The notes under the pieces are model-generated. The model did not search any database, had not been told where the DNA came from, and saw nothing but the letters and a program-made list of their open reading frames with translations. A stretch of 64,000 nt of DNA from contig NZ_BQYM01000006.1 of the NCBI RefSeq assembly GCF_026008515.1, positions 165,931 through 229,930 of the forward strand. Direction: 5' to 3'. Of this stretch, positions 9,689-18,392 are shown piece by piece. Numbering within the stretch: the stretch's first letter is position 1; every line of letters starts with the position of its first letter. A program made the translations under genes and the position numbers. The stretch comes from Hoyosella levis. GTDB taxonomy: Bacteria; Actinomycetota; Actinomycetes; Mycobacteriales; Mycobacteriaceae.

Positions 9689-9777
9689 GCACCGCCGCCG
9701 AGGAGACTCAAGCCGCCGAGGAGACACGAGCCGGCCGGGAGTCCCGGGCGCTACCAGCTCGCTGCCGCGAGGAGCGG

Positions 9778-10587
9778 TCAGCGGGTGCTGCGGACCGCAT
9801 CCATGATCGTCCCGGCGACAACGTCGGGGCGGGAGATGTGTATCGCGTGCGCGCCATCGACCTCCGTGACCGTAGCGCCTGCCCGCTCGGCCATGACGCG
9901 CTGGGCGCGGGTGGGCACTGCCATGTCCTGCCTGGGGATCACATACCAGCTGGGCGTCGTCTGCCAGGCAGCGTGGGTGACGGGCTCGAGGTTCGCGGTG
10001 AGCGCGAATGATCGCTGGTTCTCGGCGAGCTCGCGTGCTTGCTGCTCGGGCAGGTCGGCGGCAAATGCCTCGCGGAACCGGTCCGGGTCGATGACGAGAT
10101 CGATGTTGGCGCCGAGCAGGTTGGTGTCGTCGGAAACGACGCGGGGCTGCACGACGGGAGGCAGGAGCTTGCCCTCGGGGTATCGGAGCGGATCGATCGT
10201 GAGCTGCGCGGGCTCCCCGGGCGCCGGCGCGATGCCCGCCACGTAGACGAGTGCCTCGACGCTGGGATGGGTGGTGTTGGTGATGACAACTCCGCCGTAG
10301 GAGTGCCCGGCGAGCACGACGGGACCGTCGATGGTGTCGAGGACCGCATTGAGCGCGGCAGTGTCATGCGCCGGGCCTCGCAGGGGATTGTTGACCGCGA
10401 CCGTGCGGTAGCCGGAATCGCGTAGTGCATCCTCCACGGCCGCCCAGCTGGTCTTGTCGGAGAAAGCTCCGTGGACGAGCACCACGGTCGGTGGTGCTTG
10501 CGCGGAACTGATGGCGGGGACGCCCGCGAGGGTCGCGATGGCGGCGAGGAACGCGATCAGGAGGCTCGTGGCGCGGCGTGCGATCAT
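9778..10587 (-). CDS. exported alpha/beta-fold hydrolase
   Basis: 269 residues from ATG 10587, chosen because GGGGAG sits seven bases upstream; another ATG at 10602 lacks spacing for a site. A signal peptide of about 30 residues (RRATSLLIAFLAAIATLAG, then ISSAQA) precedes VVLVHGAFSDKTSW (oxyanion loop), GPVVLAGHSYGGVVITN (nucleophile Ser in GHSYG) and a C-terminal VDGAHAIHISRP supplying the catalytic His. This is the EstC/EntH-like soluble hydrolase group, usually esterases; substrate unknown. The gene is bracketed by two nearly identical palindromic repeats and is a candidate inserted cassette. Confidence 0.85.
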   Translation of the reverse strand: MIARRATSLLIAFLAAIATLAGVPAISSAQAPPTVVLVHGAFSDKTSWAAVEDALRDSGYRTVAVNNPLRGPAHDTAALNAVLDTIDGPVVLAGHSYGGVVITNTTHPSVEALVYVAGIAPAPGEPAQLTIDPLRYPEGKLLPPVVQPRVVSDDTNLLGANIDLVIDPDRFREAFAADLPEQQARELAENQRSFALTANLEPVTHAAWQTTPSWYVIPRQDMAVPTRAQRVMAERAGATVTEVDGAHAIHISRPDVVAGTIMDAVRSTR

Positions 10588-10682
10588 CGGGGTGCTCCCC
10601 ATCCTCGAGAATGCTGTGACATGGTTCACAGTACCGGGGGTGGTGCGGCCGCGCATCCAATCGCTTGCGCCGTGGACGCCCT

Positions 10683-10768
10683 GTCCCCGCCACCGCAAAC
10701 GCGATAGAAGCGGCGGAAATCCCAGGTCAGCTTCTATCGCGTTTGACGGTTTCCGGTGCTTTTGCCGC
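10683..10768 (-). repeat. palindromic repeat copy 2 (family of four)
   Basis: 86-bp element upstream of the alpha/beta hydrolase, identical to copy 1 except for one base in the loop. Stem CAAACGCGATAGAAG at 10696-10710 with complement at 10731-10745. Same orientation as copy 1, so the hydrolase gene lies between direct repeats of a palindromic element. Confidence 0.9.
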
Positions 10769-10821
10769 ACGCTGGCGCAGGAGCGCGCCCGCGCCACGAG
10801 CCACACCGCGCGCCCGCAGAA

Positions 10822-11607
10822 CTAGCCCAGTGCCATTCGACGCGCGGCCCGCTCGCTGAGCAGCGCGAACGCTGCACCGAGAGCCAGCCACAATGTCCCC
10901 TGGACGAGCAGGGAGGCCATCCGGAAATCCCACAGCAGGCTCGCGGGGAAGTCGGCGCCCACCTCGTCGACGCCGGGCAGCACGAGATAACCAGTGGCCA
11001 CCACGGTGAGGAACGCCGCGATCGATGCCAGGGCGCGCAGCTCGCTCCCGGTCCGCGCTGGTACCCAGGAGCGGGCGAGGATTCCCGCGCCGATGGCAAC
11101 AAGCCCCACGAGGACGATCCCGCACCACAGCAGCGTCCGCTCGGTGATCGTCGCTGGGTCACCCACGGCAGGAGGGTTGGCGGGGTACTTGAAGAACGGC
11201 ACTGCCTCGAGCGCGAGCCAGCCGCATCCCGCGATGGCGAGCACGAGCGCCGGGCCGCTCAGGGTGACGCGGCGACGGGCATGGTGGGCGATCACGGCGA
11301 CGATGGCACCAAGCGCCATGCCGACCAGCGTGGTGGTGAGGAACAGGCCGAGCTTCTGCCCAGCGCGGCTGATCAGGGCATCGTCGCCATGATCGTGGGT
11401 ATGGCCGTCCCCGTGAGCAGCGGCCTCCTCGATGGCGATGGCCGCATCGATCAGCGGCTCGCCGAGGAGGAACCCCACCGCGCCCGCAGCGATCCCAGCG
11501 ATCACGCCAGCAGCCAGCCCGCGGAGGACGAGGGAGCCGAGCGTTCCCTCGAGCGGGCGACTCGCTGGAGCAGCACCCTGGACGGTCGTTTGGCCGGTCA
11601 GTGGCAT
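10822..11607 (-). CDS. cbtA: CbtA family cobalt transporter subunit
   Basis: 261 residues with about six hydrophobic segments: LRGLAAGVIAGIAAGAVGFLLGEPLID near residues 29-55, a His-rich loop AAHGDGHTHDHGDD likely to bind metal, LGLFLTTTLVGMALGAIVAV, YPANPPAVGDPATITERT and a final WDFRMASLLVQGTLWLALGAAFALL. This is the CbtA family, a predicted cobalt permease subunit of five or six helices. The start overlaps the end of cbtB by 10 bp. A cobalamin riboswitch upstream supports cobalt uptake for B12 synthesis. Confidence 0.9.
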   Translation of the reverse strand: MPLTGQTTVQGAAPASRPLEGTLGSLVLRGLAAGVIAGIAAGAVGFLLGEPLIDAAIAIEEAAAHGDGHTHDHGDDALISRAGQKLGLFLTTTLVGMALGAIVAVIAHHARRRVTLSGPALVLAIAGCGWLALEAVPFFKYPANPPAVGDPATITERTLLWCGIVLVGLVAIGAGILARSWVPARTGSELRALASIAAFLTVVATGYLVLPGVDEVGADFPASLLWDFRMASLLVQGTLWLALGAAFALLSERAARRMALG

Positions 11608-11792
11608 GGCACGCCCATCAGGTGGCGGCCATCGTGCATCAGCTCGTGCATGAGCATCCCGGTGCCGGTGAGGGCACCTTGCTCGAAGGCAACGATGTAG
11701 AGCACGAGGGCGGCGCCAGCCATGATGGCGAGGGCGAGCAGCGCGGCGCGCACCGAATGGGCGCTGGCGCGGGGTGCGGACTGGATGGTCAT
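11598..11792 (-). CDS. cbtB: CbtB cobalt transporter small subunit
   Basis: 64 residues from ATG 11792 with a strong AGGAGG site five bases upstream. One membrane helix (ALLALAIMAGAALVLYIVAF) and a His-rich C-terminus, TGMLMHELMHDGRHLMGVPCH, the diagnostic metal-binding tail of CbtB. It is first in the riboswitch-controlled cbtBA operon and is translationally coupled to cbtA. Confidence 0.9.
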   Translation of the reverse strand: MTIQSAPRASAHSVRAALLALAIMAGAALVLYIVAFEQGALTGTGMLMHELMHDGRHLMGVPCH

Positions 11793-11835
11793 GTGTTCCT
11801 CCTGGGATCGTCGCGTCCCAATTGCGGATGGTGAC

Positions 11836-11945
11836 CGCCATTGCCGAGGTCTGGGCTCCCTCGCATGACCAGCGTGGCTGGCAGCGAGGTCACAGTGGCG
11901 CGACCGCCCCGGATTTGCACCGGGTTCCCGGCAATGTCGATAGGT
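11836..11945 (-). promoter_or_regulatory. cobalamin (AdoCbl) riboswitch upstream of cbtBA
   Basis: Minus-strand RNA contains GGGAACCCGGTGCAAATCC (complement of about 11912-11930), the classical cobalamin element, followed by GGGGCGGTCGC, then the B12 box GCCACTG (complement of 11893-11899) with TGTGACC, and downstream GCGAGGGAGCCCAGACC. Order and spacing agree with the Rfam-type cobalamin riboswitch. The cbtB start codon lies about 45 bases downstream, so control may act on translation or by termination. It is expected to reduce cobalt uptake when cobalamin is plentiful. Confidence 0.92.
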
Positions 11946-11959
11946 GTGCAGCTCGAATA

Positions 11960-13666
11960 CTAGCCGCACACCGCCCCGTTGGATGCCGGGCCCACCAGCT
12001 TGGCGTACTTGGCGAGCACGCCACGCTCGTAGCGCGGCGGCAGCGGCGCCCAGCCTTCCTGCCGCCGGGCGAGCTCGGCCTCGTCGACCATCAGGTCGAG
12101 GTGACCGTTGGCCACGTCGAGGCGGATCTCGTCACCGTCCTGCACGAACGCGATCGGGCCAGCATCCACGGACTCGGGGGCGATGTGGCCCACGCAGAGC
12201 CCGGTGGTGCCCCCGGAGAACCGGCCATCGGTAATGAGCAGGACATCCTTGCCGAGCCCGGCGCCCTTGATGGCACCGGTGATCGCGAGCATCTCCCGCA
12301 TGCCGGGCCCGCCCTTGGGTCCCTCGTAGCGGATCACGACGACATCGCCGGCGGTGATCGTGCCGTCCTCGAGCGCGTCGAGGGCGGCACGCTCGCGCTC
12401 GAACACGCGCGCTGTCCCGACGAAGACGTCGGTATCGAACCCGGCGGACTTGACGACAGCGCCGCCCGGCGCGAGGGAGCCGTGGAGGATGGTGATGCCA
12501 CCGGTGGGATGGATGGGCTTGCCGAGAGCGCGGAGCACCTTGCCATCCGGGTCTGGCGGACGGATCCCAGCGAGGTTCTCCGCCACGGTCTCGCCGGTGA
12601 CGGTGAGGCAATCCCCGTGCAGCAGGCCCGCGTCGAGCAGGGCCTTCATCACGACGGGCACGCCGCCGATCTTGTCGATATCAGTCATGACGTACTGGCC
12701 GAAGGGCTTCACGTCGGCGAGGTGGGGGACCTTGCGCCCGATGCGCGCGAAGTCGTCGAGGGTGAGCTCCACCTGGGCCTCGTTGGCGATGGCGAGCAAG
12801 TGCAGCACGGCGTTGGTGGAGCCACCGAGCGCCATGACCACGGCGATGGAGTTCTCGAGCGCTTCCTTGGTGAGGATGTCCTTGGTGGTGATGCCGCGGC
12901 GCAGCATGTTCACCACCGCCTCGCCTGACTTGCGGGCGAAGCCATCCCGGCGCCGATCGGTCGCTGGCGGCGCGGCGCTGCCAGGCAGTGACATGCCCAT
13001 CGCCTCGGCGGCGCTGGCCATGGTGTTGGCGGTGTACATGCCGCCGCAGGCGCCCTCGCCGGGGCAGATGGCCCGCTCGATGGCGTCGACGTCCTCGCGG
13101 CTCATCAGGCCGCGCGAGCAGGCGCCGACGGCCTCGAAGGCGTCGATGATCGTGACTTCCTTCTCCGTGCCGTCGGAGAGCTTCACCCAGCCTGGCAGGA
13201 TCGACCCGGCATAGAGGAACACCGAGGCGAGCTCGAGGCGGGCAGCAGCCATCAGCATGCCCGGCAGCGACTTATCGCACCCCGCGAGCAGCACCGAGCC
13301 ATCGAGGCGTTCCGCGCTCATCACGGTCTCGACGCTATCGGCGATGATCTCGCGCGAGACCAGCGAGAAGTGCATTCCCTCGTGGCCCATGGAAATGCCG
13401 TCGGAGACGGAGATCGTGCCGAACTCCATCGGGTAGCCGCCCGCGGCATACACCCCGTCCTTGGAGGCCTTGGCGAGCCGGTCGAGGGAGAGGTTGCAGG
13501 GGGTGATCTCGTTCCATGACGAGGCCACGCCGATCTGCGGCTTGGTGAAGTCCTCGTCGGACATGCCGATGGCGCGGAGCATGCCGCGCGCGGCGGAACG
13601 CTCCAGCCCGTCGGTCACGTCGCGGCTGCGCGGCTTGATGTCGACCTCGTCGTTGTTCGTCGTCAT
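11960..13666 (-). CDS. ilvD: dihydroxy-acid dehydratase
   Basis: 568 residues from ATG 13666 (GAGGAG five bases upstream). Dehydrates 2,3-dihydroxy-isovalerate and -methylvalerate to the 2-oxo acids in valine, isoleucine and leucine synthesis. IlvD/Edd signatures are present: [27 protein letters not shown] (Cys ligand), [13 protein letters not shown] (Cys ligand), [15 protein letters not shown] and [21 protein letters not shown]. The protein carries Fe-S cysteines in the expected positions for the [2Fe-2S] actinobacterial type. Its stop lies just beyond the riboswitch that controls cbtBA; ilvD appears to be transcribed separately. Confidence 0.96.
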   Translation of the reverse strand: MTTNNDEVDIKPRSRDVTDGLERSAARGMLRAIGMSDEDFTKPQIGVASSWNEITPCNLSLDRLAKASKDGVYAAGGYPMEFGTISVSDGISMGHEGMHFSLVSREIIADSVETVMSAERLDGSVLLAGCDKSLPGMLMAAARLELASVFLYAGSILPGWVKLSDGTEKEVTIIDAFEAVGACSRGLMSREDVDAIERAICPGEGACGGMYTANTMASAAEAMGMSLPGSAAPPATDRRRDGFARKSGEAVVNMLRRGITTKDILTKEALENSIAVVMALGGSTNAVLHLLAIANEAQVELTLDDFARIGRKVPHLADVKPFGQYVMTDIDKIGGVPVVMKALLDAGLLHGDCLTVTGETVAENLAGIRPPDPDGKVLRALGKPIHPTGGITILHGSLAPGGAVVKSAGFDTDVFVGTARVFERERAALDALEDGTITAGDVVVIRYEGPKGGPGMREMLAITGAIKGAGLGKDVLLITDGRFSGGTTGLCVGHIAPESVDAGPIAFVQDGDEIRLDVANGHLDLMVDEAELARRQEGWAPLPPRYERGVLAKYAKLVGPASNGAVCG

Positions 13667-13720
13667 CGGTACTCCTCGGCGGTGCTCGTGCGGGGTCACT
13701 ATCCGCTGCCCATTGTTCTC

Positions 13721-13761
13721 CCCACGGATGTGGCACATGCAACAGGGGCCACATCCGTGGG
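13721..13761 (-). terminator. hairpin after the SDR gene
   Basis: A 14-bp perfect stem, CCCACGGATGTGGC with its complement, around a 13-base loop. It lies 46 bp beyond the SDR stop codon in the direction of its transcription and 55 bp before the ilvD start, so it probably ends the SDR transcript. No T tract. Confidence 0.65.
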
Positions 13762-13806
13762 TCGGAGCGGCAGTAGTCCAGTGCTGGACCGGTGTTGGGT
13801 CTACGG

Positions 13807-14571
13807 CTAGCGCGGTGCCATGCGCAGCGCGCCATCCATGCGGATGGTCTCGCCGTTGAGGTAGTCGTGCTCGATGATCATCCGCGCGAGCTGGGCGAAC
13901 TCGGCGGGCTGGGCGAGCCGCTTGGGGAATGGCACGCCCTCGCTGAGGCCGAGCCGGTACTCCTCGGTGACCCCGGCGAGCATGGGGGTATCGACGATGC
14001 CCGGAGCGATGGTGTTGACCCGGATGCCGAACTGGGCGAGGTCGCGCGCGGCCGGCACGGTCATGCCATGCACGCCGCCCTTCGAGGCGCTGTAGGCGAT
14101 CTGGCCGACCTGACCCTCGAATGCCGCGACCGAGGCGGTGTTGATGATGGCTCCACGCTGCCCGTGCTCGTCCACCGGCTCGGTCTTCGCGATCGCCTCG
14201 GCCGCGAGGCGCATCACGTTGAAGGTGCCGAGCAGGTTCACGGTGATCACGGTGCGGAACAGCTCGAGATCGTGCGGTCCATGCTTGGACAGGATGCGCC
14301 CGGCCCAGCCGACGCCGGCGCAGTTGACCGCGATGCGCAGCGGCTCGCTGCCCGCCTCGACCTGCTCGATCGCAGCCTTGACCTCGGCATCGCTGGTGAC
14401 ATCGGTCGCGATGAGCGTGATGCCCGCGGGGGCGGGGCCGGCGCGATCGATCGAGCTCGCGAGATCGAGGCCGTAGACCGTGGCGCCCGATTCGACGAGG
14501 GCGGCCGCGGTGGCGGCGCCGAGGCCTGATGCCGCGCCAGTGACGATGGCGGCGCTTCCGGAGATGTTCAC
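13807..14571 (-). CDS. HSD10-type short-chain dehydrogenase (3-hydroxyacyl-CoA dehydrogenase-like)
   Basis: 254 residues from GTG 14571 (AAGGA upstream). Rossmann motif [23 protein letters not shown], catalytic tetrad with [23 protein letters not shown] (Ser, Tyr-x-x-x-Lys), and a C-terminus ending [17 protein letters not shown]. The [20 protein letters not shown] and DGA.RM signatures are those of type-II 3-hydroxyacyl-CoA / 17-beta-hydroxysteroid dehydrogenase (HSD17B10), so the likely reaction is NAD-dependent oxidation of 3-hydroxyacyl-CoA in fatty acid or branched-chain degradation. Substrate is inferred. It may be cotranscribed with the unknown gene 79 bp upstream. Confidence 0.85.
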   Translation of the reverse strand: MNISGSAAIVTGAASGLGAATAAALVESGATVYGLDLASSIDRAGPAPAGITLIATDVTSDAEVKAAIEQVEAGSEPLRIAVNCAGVGWAGRILSKHGPHDLELFRTVITVNLLGTFNVMRLAAEAIAKTEPVDEHGQRGAIINTASVAAFEGQVGQIAYSASKGGVHGMTVPAARDLAQFGIRVNTIAPGIVDTPMLAGVTEEYRLGLSEGVPFPKRLAQPAEFAQLARMIIEHDYLNGETIRMDGALRMAPR

Positions 14572-14650
14572 GAGGAGGTCCTTCCTGGCAGGGGAGCAGC
14601 CACGATTGCGTGACACGCTGTCTCTGGAAAAGCGTAGCGCGCGGCTGGTC

Positions 14651-15175
14651 CTAGGCCGCGAGCAGCATCGCGAGCACTGCGGTGTCAGGGTCGGCATTGA
14701 GGTCGATCCCGATCTTGTTGATCATGCTCGTCACTGTTCCCTCCATGTCTGCCTCGACCCACGACGCGCGATGGTCGAGCCCGAGGTCCGGGATTCCTGG
14801 CAGGAGCAGGCATCCGGACGCGGCGGCCGCGCACTCCGGCAAGCTCGGGCGGGTCTCGGAGGGTGGGTGCAGCATGAGCAGCGCGGGGGGTTGCTCGGCG
14901 GCGAAGGCGCCGGGGCGAACGGCATGCTCGCCCAGCACCGGTCCCACCGCGATCAGTAGTCCCACGGCGTTGGGGACCAGGCTCTCCGGGCGATCTTCCC
15001 GCGCTCCGAATACCATGGTCGTGGGCAGCAGCCCGGGTAGTGACGCGATGCGCACGGCGTGGATGAGCAACTGGGACCACTCCTTGGTGCTCTCGGGCCA
15101 GCGGCCGCTCAGCAGGAATCCGCGCAGCGTGCCATTCTGCTCGAACGGAGACATCTCGACCGATCCTGGGAACAC
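14651..15175 (-). CDS. hypothetical protein, 174 aa
   Basis: I do not recognise this protein. It starts at GTG 15175 with AGGAGG seven bases upstream, a convincing ribosome-binding site, and codon positions look coding (GC-rich third positions). It is neutral to acidic, with no clear signal peptide or membrane span. Distinctive stretches are NGTLRGFLLSGRWPESTKEW, LLPTTMVFGAREDRPESLVP, LLIAVGPVLGEHAV and TSMINKIGIDLNADPDTAVL. Two conserved-looking Cys occur in the middle. It sits upstream of the SDR on the same strand and is divergent from mgtE. Confidence 0.6.
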   Translation of the reverse strand: MFPGSVEMSPFEQNGTLRGFLLSGRWPESTKEWSQLLIHAVRIASLPGLLPTTMVFGAREDRPESLVPNAVGLLIAVGPVLGEHAVRPGAFAAEQPPALLMLHPPSETRPSLPECAAAASGCLLLPGIPDLGLDHRASWVEADMEGTVTSMINKIGIDLNADPDTAVLAMLLAA

Positions 15176-15285
15176 GGCTCCACCTCCTGCCTGCGCCAGT
15201 AGCGCGGAACCGTGGTTGGCGCGCGCCCTGTGCTAGGACTATGAGCAATTATCCCGCTGGCACACAAGATTGGTCGAGTGCCAGT

Positions 15286-15312
15286 GAGTTCGGCTGAGTT
15301 CGTCCGAGTTCG
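15286..15312. repeat. three helically phased GAGTTCG heptamers upstream of mgtE
   Basis: GAGTTCG occurs at 15286-15292, 15296-15302 and 15306-15312, exactly 10 bp apart, in the 244-bp gap between the divergent hypothetical gene and mgtE. The spacing places each copy on the same DNA face, as in multi-subunit operator sites. No known regulator is matched. Confidence 0.6.
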
Positions 15313-15419
15313 TCGCCAGTACATGCGGTGGACACGTGCTGGTGCGACAGTGTGAATAATCGTCTGGGGCGCTGGACCCGGAAGCCATCCAGTCCTGGAA
15401 CCGTGGAGAGGGGAGTCGT

Positions 15420-16787
15420 GTGATCGCTGAGGATCTCGACACGGCCATCAATGAGTGGCCTGATCGGCTGCGCGAGGGCCAGCTCGCTACGGTGGGGCGC
15501 GAGGCGTCAGAGCTGCCGCTGCCCGACCTCGTGTGGGTGCTCGAGCGGTTGCGCGTGCAGGACAGGGCGATCGTGTTCCGGCTGCTGCCCAAGGGGCTCG
15601 CGCACGAGGCGTTCGAGCGATTCGACGAGGGCCTGCGCGCCGAGTTGTTCACCAGCCTCCGTGATGACCAGGTGATCACGTTGTTCGGGGATCTCGATCC
15701 CGATGATCGCGTGCGCTTGATCGACGAGCTGCCAGCGAATGTCGCGCGCAAGCTGATGCAGGGGTTGTCCAAGCACGAGCGCGAGCTGACCGCGCCGATC
15801 CTTGGCTATGACCGGGGCTCGATCGGCCGCTGGATGAGCACCGAGTACGTGCGCGTCCTCGATACCCAGACCGTGCTCGAGGCGCTGACGCAGATCCGCC
15901 ACCGCGGGCGCGACGCCGAGACCATCTACACGGTTCCGGTCACGGACTCGACGAAGCAGCTCGTGGGCGTGGTGAGCCTGCGCGAGCTGATGCTCGCCGA
16001 CTCGGGCCGCGCGGTGGGGCAGATCATGAACGAGCCGATCAGCGTGGCTGCCTCGGAGGATGCCGAGACCGCGGCCCGCCGTTGCCTCGATGCGCAGGTC
16101 CTTGCCCTGCCGGTGGTCGACAAGGAGGATCGCATCGTGGGCATCCTCACCGTGGATGACGCGGTGCAGATCATCTCCCAGGCCGAGGAGGAGGATGCGG
16201 CGCGCGCGGGCGCGGCAGAGCCGCTTGGCCGCCCCTACCTCTCGACGCCCGTGCGGACCCTCGTGCGGTCCCGGGTCGTGTGGCTGCTCCTGCTCGCCGT
16301 CTCGGCAGTGGCGACGGTGGGTGTCCTCGACCATTTCGAGGGCGATCTCTCCCAGGCAGTGACCCTGGCCGTCTTCATCCCGCTCATCATCGGTACGGGC
16401 GGCAACACTGGCTCGCAGGCGGCGGTGACGATCACGCGCGCCGTGGCGGTGGGCGATGTGCGGCCGCGCGATGTGGGCATCGTGCTGCTGCGCGAGATCC
16501 GCACGGGTGCCGCCCTCGGTGCTCTGCTGGGAACGCTGGCTTTCGTGGCGATCGCCCTGGTCGCGTTGTTCTTCGAGGGCTACAACCTGGATATCGGGCT
16601 GGTGGTGGCCCTGTCGATGCTGGCTATCTGCACGCTCGCCGCCTCGGTGGGCGGGGTGATCCCGTTGTTCGCCAAGGCAGTGAAGATCGACCCGGCGGTG
16701 ATGTCCACGCCGTTCATCTCGACGTTCGTCGATGCGACGGGCCTGATCCTGTACTTCGTGATCGCGAAGCTCGTGCTTGGGCTCTAG
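15420..16787 (+). CDS. mgtE: MgtE magnesium transporter
   Basis: 455 residues from GTG 15420 with GGGGAG upstream. Three parts: an MgtE_N superhelical domain (about 1-130, with LLPKGLAHEAFERFDEGLRAELF and LIDELPANVARKLMQGL), two CBS domains (about 135-260, TIYTVPVTDSTKQLVGVVSLREL and ALPVVDKEDRIVGILTVDDAVQII), and a five-helix channel domain (about 285-455) with PLIIGTGGNTGSQAAVTITRAVAVGDV, the MgtE signature. It is a Mg2+-gated Mg2+ channel whose cytosolic domains sense intracellular magnesium. I saw no M-box riboswitch upstream. Confidence 0.95.
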   Translation: MIAEDLDTAINEWPDRLREGQLATVGREASELPLPDLVWVLERLRVQDRAIVFRLLPKGLAHEAFERFDEGLRAELFTSLRDDQVITLFGDLDPDDRVRLIDELPANVARKLMQGLSKHERELTAPILGYDRGSIGRWMSTEYVRVLDTQTVLEALTQIRHRGRDAETIYTVPVTDSTKQLVGVVSLRELMLADSGRAVGQIMNEPISVAASEDAETAARRCLDAQVLALPVVDKEDRIVGILTVDDAVQIISQAEEEDAARAGAAEPLGRPYLSTPVRTLVRSRVVWLLLLAVSAVATVGVLDHFEGDLSQAVTLAVFIPLIIGTGGNTGSQAAVTITRAVAVGDVRPRDVGIVLLREIRTGAALGALLGTLAFVAIALVALFFEGYNLDIGLVVALSMLAICTLAASVGGVIPLFAKAVKIDPAVMSTPFISTFVDATGLILYFVIAKLVLGL

Positions 16788-16801
16788 CGGAAAGCACCAA
16801 T

Positions 16802-16845
16802 GAAAGCACCCCTGCCGCAGGGAGACCTGGGGCAGGGGTGCTTTC
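16802..16845. terminator. bidirectional terminator between mgtE and sodA
   Basis: 15-bp perfect stem GAAAGCACCCCTGCC (16802-16816) with its complement at 16831-16845 and a 14-base loop, placed 15 bp after the mgtE stop and 20 bp after the convergent sodA stop. The A/T-containing outer part of the stem supplies a short U run in both directions. Confidence 0.85.
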
Positions 16846-16864
16846 TGTTGCTGCGGAGCTGTTG

Positions 16865-17488
16865 CTAGACGATCAGCCCGCTGGTCTGGGTGCGCGCGCG
16901 GTCGAAGCGGGCAGCGACGTCGTCCCAGTTGACGACGTTCCAGAAGGCGTTGACGTAATCGCCCTTGACGTTCTTGTACTGCAGGTAGAAGGCGTGCTCC
17001 CACATATCAAGCATGAGCAGCGGGGTGAGCCCGATCGGGATGTTGCCCTGCTGGTCATAGAGCTGCACGATGACCGGGCGAGCGCCGATGGAGTCCCAGG
17101 CGAGGATGGACCAGCCCGAGCCCTGGATGGCGTTCGCATTGGCGTTGAAGTGCGCGCGGAACTTGTCGAACGAGCCGAAGTGCTCGTCGATGGCGGCGGC
17201 GAGGTCACCGGTCGGCTTGTCGCCACCGTTGGGGGAGAGGTTGTTCCAGAACACCGAGTGGTTGGTGTGGCCACCGAGGTGGAACGCGAGGTTCTTCTCA
17301 TGGAGGTTGACCACGGCGGCGATGGTGTCGTTGTCGCGAGCCTCGGCGAGCTTGTCGAGCGCGGTGTTGGCGCCGGTCACGTATGTCTGATGGTGCTTGG
17401 AGTGGTGCAGCTCCATGATCTGGCCCGAGATGTGGGGCTCGAGAGCGGAGTAATCGTAGGGCAGATCGGGAAGTGTATATACAGCCAC
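16865..17488 (-). CDS. sodA: superoxide dismutase (Mn/Fe type)
   Basis: 207 residues from GTG 17488, giving [20 protein letters not shown], which lines up with mycobacterial SodA; AAAGGA lies upstream. Metal ligands are His28 (ELHHSKHH), His77 (GGHTNHS), Asp161 and His165 ([13 protein letters not shown]). It converts superoxide to oxygen and peroxide. Motifs do not safely separate Fe from Mn preference. There is no signal peptide; mycobacterial homologues reach the cell exterior without one. Gene order sodA-glpQ-bfrB mirrors the mycobacterial origin-proximal region. Confidence 0.95.
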   Translation of the reverse strand: MAVYTLPDLPYDYSALEPHISGQIMELHHSKHHQTYVTGANTALDKLAEARDNDTIAAVVNLHEKNLAFHLGGHTNHSVFWNNLSPNGGDKPTGDLAAAIDEHFGSFDKFRAHFNANANAIQGSGWSILAWDSIGARPVIVQLYDQQGNIPIGLTPLLMLDMWEHAFYLQYKNVKGDYVNAFWNVVNWDDVAARFDRARTQTSGLIV

Positions 17489-17726
17489 GAGCATCCTTTC
17501 CTGAGCGAGCGCGGGAGCGCCTGTGGGTGCCTCCGGCCCGGCTGCGGATTTTGTTCTCACTACAGCCCCAACTCTTGTGCATCGGGACACATTCCGCAAC
17601 AACTTCGCGCTCGGCGAATTCCCGGGCTACCTAATTCGACTCGCCGAAGAAATAGTTCAATGGCACCGAATTCCGGGGTCGTGCGCTTGGATGCCGGGGA
17701 TTCCTGGGGCGCGTAGCATTTTCACC

Positions 17727-18389
17727 ATGACATGGTTCGACGAGCTCACTGGCCGACGCAGGACCACCATGATCACGCCCGAGCAGGCCCTGCCCGGGCG
17801 TGACACCCCGATCAGGATCTCCGGGATCCACGCGGTGAACAAGCACCGCATGACGCCTCCCTTCCCTTCTGGCATGGACACCCTGGTGGTGGGGGAGGGC
17901 TGCTTCTGGGGCGCCGAGCGTGGGTTCTGGCAAACCCCCGGCGTGTACTCCACGGCCGTGGGCTACGCGGGCGGCTACACCCGGAATCCCACCTACGAGG
18001 AGGTGTGCACCGGGATGACAGGGCACACCGAGGCGGTGCTCGTGGTCTTCGATCCCGCGGTCCTGGACCTCGAGGACCTGCTCGCCGGGTTCTGGGAGTC
18101 CCACGATCCCACCCAGGGAATGCGACAGGGCAACGATGTCGGCACGCAGTACCGGTCGGCCATCTACACGATCGGCGAGCGCCAGCATGACGCTGCCACG
18201 GCATCCGCGAGCCGCTACCAGAAGGCCCTCGATGCCGCGGGGCACGGAACGATCACCACCGAGATCGCGCCGCTCGGCACCTTCTACTACGCCGAGGAGT
18301 ACCACCAGCAGTACTTGCACAAGAATCCGAACGGCTACTGCGGGCTGGGCGGCACGGGCGTGAGCTGCCCGGTCGGGCTGGGCGCTTGA
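17727..18389 (+). CDS. msrA: peptide-methionine (S)-S-oxide reductase
   Basis: 220 residues from ATG 17727; no clear Shine-Dalgarno, so it may be leaderless or poorly initiated. An N-terminal extension of about 50 residues precedes the MsrA catalytic motif [14 protein letters not shown] with nucleophile Cys59. Further family motifs are [42 protein letters not shown] and [24 protein letters not shown], the last with two resolving cysteines. It repairs oxidised methionine using thioredoxin. It sits back-to-back with sodA (divergent), a sensible oxidative-stress pair. Its stop is three bases from that of the convergent next gene. Confidence 0.93.
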   Translation: MTWFDELTGRRRTTMITPEQALPGRDTPIRISGIHAVNKHRMTPPFPSGMDTLVVGEGCFWGAERGFWQTPGVYSTAVGYAGGYTRNPTYEEVCTGMTGHTEAVLVVFDPAVLDLEDLLAGFWESHDPTQGMRQGNDVGTQYRSAIYTIGERQHDAATASASRYQKALDAAGHGTITTEIAPLGTFYYAEEYHQQYLHKNPNGYCGLGGTGVSCPVGLGA

Positions 18390-18392
18390 TCA

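Noticed and set aside
9603..10768. Integron-like attC cassettes
   Set aside because: The palindromic repeats bracket genes, but there is no integrase in the window and the repeats lack attC-type core sites (GTTRRRY).
15176..15419. M-box magnesium riboswitch before mgtE
   Set aside because: None of the conserved M-box sequence elements could be found.
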